Assembly: GCA_947385505.1 (NCBI GenBank)
Contig: CANDLP010000124.1
Coordinates: forward strand, 1-7,020
Direction: 5' to 3'
DNA length: 7,020 nt
DNA from: an uncultured Clostridia bacterium
GTDB taxonomy: Bacteria; Bacillota; Clostridia; Oscillospirales; Ruminococcaceae
Shown: positions 1 to 4,959 of the stretch, piece after piece
Layout of the letters: every line of letters begins with the position of its first letter
How positions within the stretch are numbered: the stretch's first letter is position 1
Translations under genes and position numbers: made by a program
Notes under the pieces: model-generated
Databases searched by the model: none
What the model was told of the DNA's origin: nothing
Seen by the model: only the letters and a program-made list of their open reading frames with translations

Positions 1-53
1 TATATCCAAAAACGTGAGATATGCCGCTTTTTTGTCTCCTGTTCCGACGGCAT
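1..53 (-). CDS. Possible 5' end of a divergent gene (partial, weak)
   Basis: On the minus strand an ATG at 53-51 opens a frame that runs off the window edge and reads MPSEQETKKRHISRFWI. A polar, basic start followed by an aromatic/hydrophobic turn is what one often sees before a first transmembrane helix. The next upstream in-frame codon of note is a TAA, so this ATG is the earliest possible start. No Shine-Dalgarno sequence precedes it, but a perfect TATAAT (minus strand, plus positions 62-67) ends only 8 bases before the ATG, which would suit a leaderless or nearly leaderless mRNA. No convincing -35 is seen. Only 17 codons are visible and no family can be named, so this may be chance. Confidence 0.25.
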   Translation of the reverse strand, partial: MPSEQETKKRHISRFWI

Positions 54-166
54 GTCATAAAATTATACTACGGGCTATCTGAAGAAATTTGTTTTTTGTC
101 CAATAAAATGCTTATTAAATTCGTTATAGTAAGTGAAAAGAGAAAACGCGGAAAGGAATAATCATT

Positions 167-673
167 ATGACAGACAAGGAACTTAGTTTAAAGCTTAAAA
201 AAGTGCACGAGGGAGATATAAAGGCATTTGAAGACATATACAGCGATATGAAAACCCCTGTAATGACAGTTATTATGAGAGTGGTGCAAAACAGGGAGAC
301 GGCGGAAGATCTCTTTCAGGAGATTTTTATCAAGCTTTACCGCTCTCCGCCCATAAATGTTTCAAAACCCAGAGCCTATATTTTCAAAACCGCTGTAAAT
401 TTAGCCATAGACAGCCTTCGTGCTAAGGAAAAAACGATAAGTCTTGATGAATGTGAAGGCTTTATGTATGCCGACGCTCCGGACAGTGGTGTGAGACTGG
501 ATATTGAGCGCGCATTGGGCAAATTGGACGAAACCAAGCGCCGAATAGTTACCCTCCATATAAACGCGGGTTTAAAATTTCGGGAAATAGCGGAAATAAC
601 GGGCATTCCCTTAGGCACGGCAATCTGGAAATACAACGAGGCAATAAAAAAGCTTCGGGAGCTGCTTTCATAA
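167..673 (+). CDS. RNA polymerase sigma factor, sigma-70 family, ECF-like
   Basis: This 168-residue protein has the two-domain layout of ECF (group 4) sigma factors, which direct core RNA polymerase to a small set of promoters. Region 2 spans roughly residues 15-87 and contains the core-binding and -10-recognition helix AEDLFQEIFIKLYR (46-59), followed by RAYIFKTAVNLAIDSLR. A short acidic linker leads to region 4 (about 112-167) with a helix-turn-helix around FREIAEITGIPLGTAIWKYNEA, which reads the -35 element. There is no region 1 or 3, as expected for the class, and the length is typical. The start is supported by AAAGGA at 152-157, 9 bases before the ATG. The next gene downstream, a membrane-anchored exported protein, is the natural candidate partner, but it does not have the usual anti-sigma architecture. 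The exact ECF group cannot be assigned from sequence inspection, and no ECF-style promoter (AAC...CGTC) was seen upstream. Confidence 0.93.
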   Translation: MTDKELSLKLKKVHEGDIKAFEDIYSDMKTPVMTVIMRVVQNRETAEDLFQEIFIKLYRSPPINVSKPRAYIFKTAVNLAIDSLRAKEKTISLDECEGFMYADAPDSGVRLDIERALGKLDETKRRIVTLHINAGLKFREIAEITGIPLGTAIWKYNEAIKKLRELLS

Positions 674-764
674 TATTTTTTCTGAGCAGTAACGCTTTTA
701 AATAAATTATTGTGTTTTCCGAAAATTCTCTTTTCAAATAATCGGTAAAAGCTTTATTAAGTTT

Positions 765-773
765 TGATATAAA
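765..773 (+). promoter_or_regulatory. Candidate extended -10 promoter for the membrane protein gene
   Basis: TGATATAAA fits the extended -10 pattern TGnTATAAT with one mismatch in the hexamer. Transcription would begin near 780, shortly before the ribosome binding site at 793-798. The 17-base-spaced -35 position (GTAAAA) is poor, which is tolerable for an extended -10 promoter. This suggests the exported protein can be transcribed on its own by a housekeeping-type sigma factor in addition to any read-through from the sigma gene. Confidence 0.35.
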
Positions 774-804
774 TTGTGTATTTTAAGTGGAAAAGGAGTT
801 TGTT

Positions 805-2193
805 ATGTTTAAGTTAAAAAATATATTTTGCGGGCTTGCCGCGCTTTCCGCCTGTGCGCTGATGGCGGAAACGGCGCTTGCCGTACCCGAAACGGAAGCG
901 GCGGAAACATCCTTAGCGGACGGGCTTTATATTTGCGGAGATGACACTGCGGATGCTCCCTTAATTATCGGAGAAGGGGAAGACGGGTTCCCTCCCGCCG
1001 ATGCACAGGCAATACCGGAGGATATTTATGCTTATACCAATACGGATATTGCCCCTGATAATTACGGTGAAATAATTGCACCCCCTTACGACCCCTACAG
1101 CGGAGAGCTGCCTCCTGCTGAAAGCGAGACGCGGGAGATTTTCTACGACTACGAAAAAGGCAGCGGTGATATCGAGAATATCAAGGAATACTGGGAGAAC
1201 AACGGATATCCTGAATATGTAAGCTTTATTTGTGATCAAGGCGTTGTGTCATACGATGTGGCCACACAGACCGAAACGTTTTACCGCCTTTGGGAAATAG
1301 GCATAGCGGATATAAGCGAGGAAAAAGAGGAGGAAATCAAATCTCTTGTTTCCTCGGAGCAGCATTTGTTCTTTACTCCTTGCAATTACAGTCTTGAGGC
1401 GCGGGAGGAAATTAAAGAAAAAATAAAAGCCGAATACCCCCTTGCAAGCGTTTCCTTATCCGAATACAGCGAAGAAATCGAAGTCGTTATCAGCAAATAC
1501 CCCGAAGACGAATTGGATCAAACCGAATCGGATATACTTGCTGCGTTCGGTGCTTACGGGGAGATAATCAAAGTTACCAGGTGGGAGCCTGACATCGGAA
1601 TACCTGAAATCGGTCTTGAAACAGCAGTGCCCGAAACTGTTCCCGAAACAGCAGTACACCCTGCGGTTACGGAAGAGGCTAATGCTGTTGACTACGGGAC
1701 GGATGCCACAGAGGAGGAAGCTCCCGGGTTTATATCGGATGATGTGCTTCCGGCACAAACAGCTGTTGATTCAAACGAAGACGTTTACGGTATCAGCAGC
1801 GCCGACCCGGAGATTGTTAACCCGGCGTCCGATCAGGCGGTAAAAGAGGCAGACGCGGAAAAGGCAAACAATCCCGAAGTCAGCGGAGCCATAAGCGAGA
1901 TTGGCGGCGTTGCCGCTATGATAAATAAAGAGAGCCAAAGAAGCGGCAATGAAAGCCTTTTGATATGGTTCTGCGCCGCTACAGTCGCTGCAGCGGTCAT
2001 AACCGCGGCGGTAATATTGGGAAGAAGGCGTTCGAGAACGGTAAGCCTTGCGGACGGCAGAGAAACCTCCGAAAACAGAAATATGACTAAATCCGAGATT
2101 ATAAAGGCTGTTGAAGAGAGCGTTTCCGAGCCTTCCGATAAAGCTTTCGGCGAGATAGTTGAAAGGATAAAGGAAGAGGAAGAGGAAAAGTAA
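805..2193 (+). CDS. Exported, C-terminally membrane-anchored protein of unknown function
   Basis: I do not recognise the family. The start is set at the ATG at 805 because AAGGAG (793-798) lies 6 bases upstream; the in-frame GTG at 787 overlaps that site and is rejected. The 462-residue product begins with a signal peptide (MFKLKN, hydrophobic core, cleavage likely after ALA at 24-26). Residues 27-135 are acidic and Pro/Tyr-rich, suggesting disorder. Residues about 137-262 look folded, with alternating strands and helices (FICDQGVVSYDV; EIGIADISEEKEEEIKSLV; IEVVISKYPEDELDQTESDILAAFG; GEIIKVTRW). A Pro/Glu/Thr/Val-rich stretch (267-290, with repeats of the type ETAVPETVPETAV) and a long acidic linker follow. 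A single transmembrane helix (about 385-406) ends in RRRSR, leaving a charged cytoplasmic tail of about 55 residues ending in EEEEEK. Topology is therefore N-out, C-in. There is no LPXTG motif. Position 131 bases after a sigma factor suggests a surface sensor or regulator, but that is inference. Confidence 0.88.
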   Translation: MFKLKNIFCGLAALSACALMAETALAVPETEAAETSLADGLYICGDDTADAPLIIGEGEDGFPPADAQAIPEDIYAYTNTDIAPDNYGEIIAPPYDPYSGELPPAESETREIFYDYEKGSGDIENIKEYWENNGYPEYVSFICDQGVVSYDVATQTETFYRLWEIGIADISEEKEEEIKSLVSSEQHLFFTPCNYSLEAREEIKEKIKAEYPLASVSLSEYSEEIEVVISKYPEDELDQTESDILAAFGAYGEIIKVTRWEPDIGIPEIGLETAVPETVPETAVHPAVTEEANAVDYGTDATEEEAPGFISDDVLPAQTAVDSNEDVYGISSADPEIVNPASDQAVKEADAEKANNPEVSGAISEIGGVAAMINKESQRSGNESLLIWFCAATVAAAVITAAVILGRRRSRTVSLADGRETSENRNMTKSEIIKAVEESVSEPSDKAFGEIVERIKEEEEEK

Positions 2194-2240
2194 TACAAAT
2201 ACCCCTGTAATACAACAGTCATTGAAAAACGGATAATACT

Positions 2241-2328
2241 AATAACCATTTAAAAAATAGATAAACTATTTTTTAAATGCCATGCCGCAAAAGCGGCATG
2301 GTGAGGGAGCAAAGCTCCCTCAGTTATT
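2241..2328 (+). repeat. Module A of the palindromic element
   Basis: This unit is bounded by AATAACCATTT at its left end and GTTATT at its right end. It carries three hairpins in the order long AT-rich (14 bp, loop ATAAA), GC-rich 9 bp (loop AAAA) and 9 bp (loop AAA). Twelve bases, GTATTGAACTTA (2329-2340), separate it from module B. Orientation is assigned as plus only relative to module B. Confidence 0.8.
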
Positions 2329-2340
2329 GTATTGAACTTA

Positions 2341-2421
2341 AATAACCACCGCCTGCGGCGGTACTTCGGCTTCGCCGAAGTATTTGAATTGTGGATTTTA
2401 TCCACAATTCAAATGGTTATT
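2341..2421 (-). repeat. Module B of the palindromic element, inverted relative to A
   Basis: Read on the minus strand this unit starts AATAACCATTT and ends GGTTATT, like module A, and has the same order: a long AT-rich hairpin (14 bp, loop TAAAA), a 9-bp hairpin (loop GAA) and a short GC-rich hairpin (6 bp, loop GCA). The stems share no sequence with those of module A although every one is perfectly paired. On this strand the middle hairpin contains GCGAAGC, known as an exceptionally stable DNA mini-hairpin. Confidence 0.8.
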
Positions 2422-2466
2422 AGTATAAACTGTTTTTCAATGACTGTTTGTATTCACTGCTGTTAA

Positions 2467-2874
2467 TTACTCAATAATCTTTATTCCCTTGCTTTTCAGC
2501 AGTTTTTCAGTTTCCTCATTGTTCTTTGTTTTTATGGCAATATCCGCCTCGTCGGTGCGGGAGCCCATAAAGGAATAACTGTACTCAATATCCACTCCGC
2601 CTTCCTGTAATATCTCAATAACCTTGTTCATTTCGCCGGGGTGGTCGGGAATGGTGAAGCCCGTTATCTTATTGGCGGCGGCGGTAAAGTCATTTTCTTT
2701 AAGGGCGGCCAGGGCTTTTTCGGGTTCTCTTGCGATTATCCTCACAATACCGAAATCGGTGGTGTCGGCGATGGTGAAGGCTCTTAAGTCAATGCCGGAT
2801 TTTCCGAGTACATTCATAACGGCGGCGAGTCTGCCGGGTTTGTTTTCCAAAAAAATACTGATTTGTTCAAGCAT
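2467..2874 (-). CDS. Tandem ACT-domain amino-acid-binding protein
   Basis: This 135-residue protein consists of two ACT domains and nothing else. The first spans about residues 4-66 (ISIFLENKPGRLAAVMNVLGKSGIDLRAFTIADTTDFGIVRII). The second spans about 70-135 (FTIPDHPGEMNKVIEILQEGGVDIEYSYSF). Each has the PG turn of ACT domains (PGRL, PGEM), which lies at the ligand-binding interface between subunits. Small stand-alone double-ACT proteins of this type recur next to iorAB and paaK in anaerobes and are presumed to sense an aromatic amino acid or related ligand; a biochemical role is not established here. The start MLEQ is preferred because family homology begins there. An in-frame ATG four codons upstream (2884-2886) is also possible, since an AAAAGG lies 6 bases before it. 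The longer frame back to 2925 would run through a hairpin and is rejected. It is the last gene of the minus-strand cluster, 117 bases after paaK. Confidence 0.9.
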   Translation of the reverse strand: MLEQISIFLENKPGRLAAVMNVLGKSGIDLRAFTIADTTDFGIVRIIAREPEKALAALKENDFTAAANKITGFTIPDHPGEMNKVIEILQEGGVDIEYSYSFMGSRTDEADIAIKTKNNEETEKLLKSKGIKIIE

Positions 2875-2890
2875 ATTTATTACCATTCCT

Positions 2891-2929
2891 TTCCTTTTAA
2901 GGAAGTATTTGTGCCGAAGACGCAAATAC
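2891..2929 (-). promoter_or_regulatory. Leader hairpins just upstream of the ACT gene
   Basis: In the minus-strand mRNA, a 7-bp stem (arms at 2923-2929 and 2905-2911) is followed directly by TTCCTTAAAAGGAA (2904-2891), whose TTCCT can pair with the AGGAA that forms part of the purine-rich ribosome binding region. This could partly hide the binding site or separate translation of the ACT gene from paaK. The pairings are visible; a regulatory effect is inference. Confidence 0.35.
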
Positions 2930-2991
2930 GGCGGTTTTGAAAGGATTTATTTTTTAAGGGTTTCCAAAGGTTCCCTCAAATTCTTTCAAAA

Positions 2992-4320
2992 TTACTTCTT
3001 TTCAAATTTGTTTTTGATAAGTCGGTTGTCCTGAACCCTTGTTGCCTTTCCCATGGAGCGGGCCAAGGATTTCGGTTCCAGAAGGCGGATGGAAACGCCC
3101 ACGCCTATGGCGCTGTCTATGGCGTGTTTCAACCTTTTCTTGTAGCTTTCCACGTCTCTTACGTTATCTCCGAACATATCGCCGCGAAGCTCCACCTGCA
3201 CCTCAAGGGTATCAAGGTTATTGACTCTGTCCACCACAAGGAAATAGTTGGTGGCTTTATTGTCTACGCTGAGCAGGGCGGATTCTATCTGAGACGGGAA
3301 CACGTTTACACCGCGTATAATCAGCATATCGTCGGTTCTTCCCTGGGGTTTAAGCATACGTACAAGGGTTCTTCCGCACTCACATTTGTCGTATACCAAT
3401 GTGGCTATATCCCTTGTTCTGTATCTTATCAGCGGAAAGGCTTCTTTTGTGATGCAGGTGAACACAAGCTCTCCCTGCTGCCCTGCGGGGAGTACCTCCA
3501 AAGTATCGGGGTCTATTATTTCGGGGATAAAGTGATCCTCGCAGATGTGCATTCCGCATTGACACTCGCACTCGCTGGCAACAGAAGGTCCGCTGATTTC
3601 GGAAAGACCGTAGATATCGTAAGCTTTAAGCCCCAATCCGTCCTCTATCTCGCGGCGCATTTCTTCGGTCCATGGCTCGGCGCCGAAAAGCCCCGATTTC
3701 AGATGAAGGGTATCCTTTGAAATATTATTTTCCCTCATAAGCTCAATAAGACTTACGGCATAGGAAGGTGTCATACATACTATCGAGGAGCCGAAATCCT
3801 GAAACATCTGTATTTGTCTCATACTGTTTCCCGCTGAGGCGGGAATGGTGGTGGCGCCTAATTTCTCTGCCCCGTAATGCATTCCGAGGCCTCCCGTAAA
3901 CAGACCGTAGCCGTAGGAAACGTGAACGAAATCGTTTTTGGTTCCTCCTACTCTTGCCAAGGCTCTGGCGGCGCACTCTGACCAGATTTCAATGTCGTTC
4001 TGCGTGTAGCCCACCACGGTCTGTTTTCCCGTGGTGCCCGACGAAGCGTGTATTCGCACAACTTCACTCAGCGGTGTGGCGAACATTCCGTAAGGGTAGT
4101 TGTTCCGCAGGTCTTGTTTAACGGTAAACGGAAGCTTTTGAAGATCTCTTATAGACTTGATATCCTCCGGCTTTACCCCTGCCGCGTCCATTTTTTCACG
4201 GTATGGCTTTACGTTTTCGTAGACTCTCCGTATCTGGCGGCAGAGACGGTAACTTTGAAGCAGCTCCATTTCTTCTCTTGGAGCGCATTCGATCTCGGAC
4301 ATATACATTTCGTTGTTCAT
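2992..4320 (-). CDS. paaK: Phenylacetate--CoA ligase family (aryl-acetate:CoA ligase, AMP-forming)
   Basis: This enzyme activates an aryl acetate (phenylacetate, indoleacetate or similar) with ATP and CoA to the aryl-acetyl-CoA, AMP and pyrophosphate, in the cytoplasm. At 442 residues it is the usual length of the PaaK branch of the adenylate-forming superfamily. Visible motifs in order are the P-loop SSGTTGK (93-99), FGAEPW (212-217), YDIYGLSE (234-241), the strand RYRTRD (299-304), the hinge GRTDDMLIIRGVNVFPSQIE (327-346) and the catalytic lysine in SMGK (K425). A Cys-rich stretch, CECQCGMHIC (251-260), and a CEC at 313-315 could form a metal site. The gene begins 34 bases after iorB ends, in the same operon, with AAAAGGAAA upstream. 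With IorAB it links arylpyruvate, aryl-acetyl-CoA and free aryl acetate. Exact substrate and physiological direction cannot be read from sequence. Confidence 0.95.
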   Translation of the reverse strand: MNNEMYMSEIECAPREEMELLQSYRLCRQIRRVYENVKPYREKMDAAGVKPEDIKSIRDLQKLPFTVKQDLRNNYPYGMFATPLSEVVRIHASSGTTGKQTVVGYTQNDIEIWSECAARALARVGGTKNDFVHVSYGYGLFTGGLGMHYGAEKLGATTIPASAGNSMRQIQMFQDFGSSIVCMTPSYAVSLIELMRENNISKDTLHLKSGLFGAEPWTEEMRREIEDGLGLKAYDIYGLSEISGPSVASECECQCGMHICEDHFIPEIIDPDTLEVLPAGQQGELVFTCITKEAFPLIRYRTRDIATLVYDKCECGRTLVRMLKPQGRTDDMLIIRGVNVFPSQIESALLSVDNKATNYFLVVDRVNNLDTLEVQVELRGDMFGDNVRDVESYKKRLKHAIDSAIGVGVSIRLLEPKSLARSMGKATRVQDNRLIKNKFEKK

Positions 4321-4354
4321 TGGCGTTGTTTCCTTTTGGCAGTTTATTTCTTTT

Positions 4355-4933
4355 TTATCCCTTTATTTCCCTTGCAAGCCTAAAGGCTTTTTTATTTATA
4401 TCAAGCGCTTTTTCGGGCACGCATTTTTCGATTGCCTTTTCCCAAACGTCTTCCCCGAATTCCGTGCTTCCCGACAGCACTCCTAACAGCGCCACATTGA
4501 CCGCTTTTGCGCTTCCCGCTTCCTCCGCGATCTTCAGTGCGTCCACGGCGGTAATATCCGCTCCCGTTTTCTTAAGCTTTTCCACTATTTCTTCGGGATA
4601 TTCCGCCGCTCCCGTAATAACGGGCATGGGGTTAATCCTCTGAGTATTCAGAACCAGCCTTCCGCCTTTTTTAAGGTAAGGCAGCCATCTTGCCGCTTCC
4701 AGTTCCTCGAAGGACAGTATAAGATCGGCTTCTCCCTTTTCAATAACCGGAGAATATACCTTATTGCCGTATTTAACATACGTTACAACACTGCCCCCTC
4801 TTTGGCTCATTCCGTGAACCTCGCTCACCTTCACGTCATAGCCGCCCTCAAGAAGCACCGCTCCTATAATTCGGCTTGCCAGCAGCGTCCCTTGTCCGCC
4901 TACGCCGACGATCATAATAGCTTTTGTTTCCAT
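4355..4933 (-). CDS. iorB: Indolepyruvate:ferredoxin oxidoreductase, beta subunit
   Basis: This is the small (gamma-domain) subunit of the two-subunit arylpyruvate:ferredoxin oxidoreductase, which partners with the TPP and iron-sulfur subunit IorA to form the active enzyme. The 192-residue length matches the family. The diagnostic GVGGQGTLLASR (10-21), EVHGMSQRGGSV (38-49) and LILSFEELEAARW (71-83) are intact; this domain contributes to the CoA-handling and subunit interface in 2-oxoacid oxidoreductases. The start is supported by AAAGGA 11 bases upstream. It follows iorA by 26 bases and precedes paaK by 34, consistent with a single mRNA. No anomaly was seen. Confidence 0.95.
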   Translation of the reverse strand: METKAIMIVGVGGQGTLLASRIIGAVLLEGGYDVKVSEVHGMSQRGGSVVTYVKYGNKVYSPVIEKGEADLILSFEELEAARWLPYLKKGGRLVLNTQRINPMPVITGAAEYPEEIVEKLKKTGADITAVDALKIAEEAGSAKAVNVALLGVLSGSTEFGEDVWEKAIEKCVPEKALDINKKAFRLAREIKG

Positions 4934-4959
4934 TTATGTAAATATCCTTTCTTAAGACT

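Larger units (their letters stand above)
2209..2454. repeat. Composite palindromic element: six hairpins inside long inverted-repeat arms
   Basis: The gap between the two convergent genes is almost wholly a nested palindrome. The outer arms (2209-2251 and 2411-2454) are inverted repeats with one indel and three mismatches. They contain two perfect 16-bp blocks: 2215-2230 pairs with 2432-2447, and 2236-2251 pairs with 2411-2426. Inside lie six perfect hairpins: 2247-2260/2266-2279 (14 bp), 2280-2288/2293-2301 (9 bp), 2302-2310/2314-2322 (9 bp), 2348-2353/2357-2362 (6 bp), 2362-2370/2374-2382 (9 bp, sharing base 2362 with its neighbour) and 2382-2395/2401-2414 (14 bp). No open reading frame is contained, so the element is non-coding. 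It could act as a bidirectional barrier between converging transcripts, be a non-autonomous mobile repeat (MITE-like or BIME-like), or be transcribed as a structured RNA. The start of a second copy at the right window edge supports a dispersed family. Confidence 0.92.

Noticed and set aside
18..58. GATATGCCG pairing with CGGCATGTC as a terminator or riboswitch stem
   Set aside because: The loop is 21-22 bases, one pair is a wobble, no T-run follows, and it overlaps a possible coding start on the other strand.
787..804. Upstream GTG start for the exported protein
   Set aside because: The GTG sits beside and its codons run through the AAGGAG ribosome binding site that serves the ATG at 805, and the six extra residues would put acidic residues before the signal peptide.
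2223..2440. CRISPR array as an explanation for the repeated short palindromes
   Set aside because: The hairpins are not direct repeats of one sequence, are not separated by equal unique spacers, and no cas gene is present.
2902..2911. GAAGTATTTG shared with module B (2377-2386), as a sign of a degenerate repeat copy
   Set aside because: Only ten bases match and neither the fixed end sequences nor the hairpin order is present; chance is sufficient.
2875..2925. N-terminal extension of the ACT protein to an ATG at 2925
   Set aside because: The extra 17 residues are basic, run through a hairpin and the ribosome binding region, and lie outside the ACT homology. A start only four codons upstream remains possible.
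2941..2985. AGGG...CCCT pairing in the paaK-ACT spacer as an intrinsic terminator
   Set aside because: Only four outer pairs form before mismatches, and the minus-strand sequence after it is A-rich rather than a U-run.
3124..3720. A 198-codon plus-strand open frame opposite paaK
   Set aside because: It is antisense to a complete adenylate-forming enzyme and has no family features; the reading frame is a by-product of the paaK codons.
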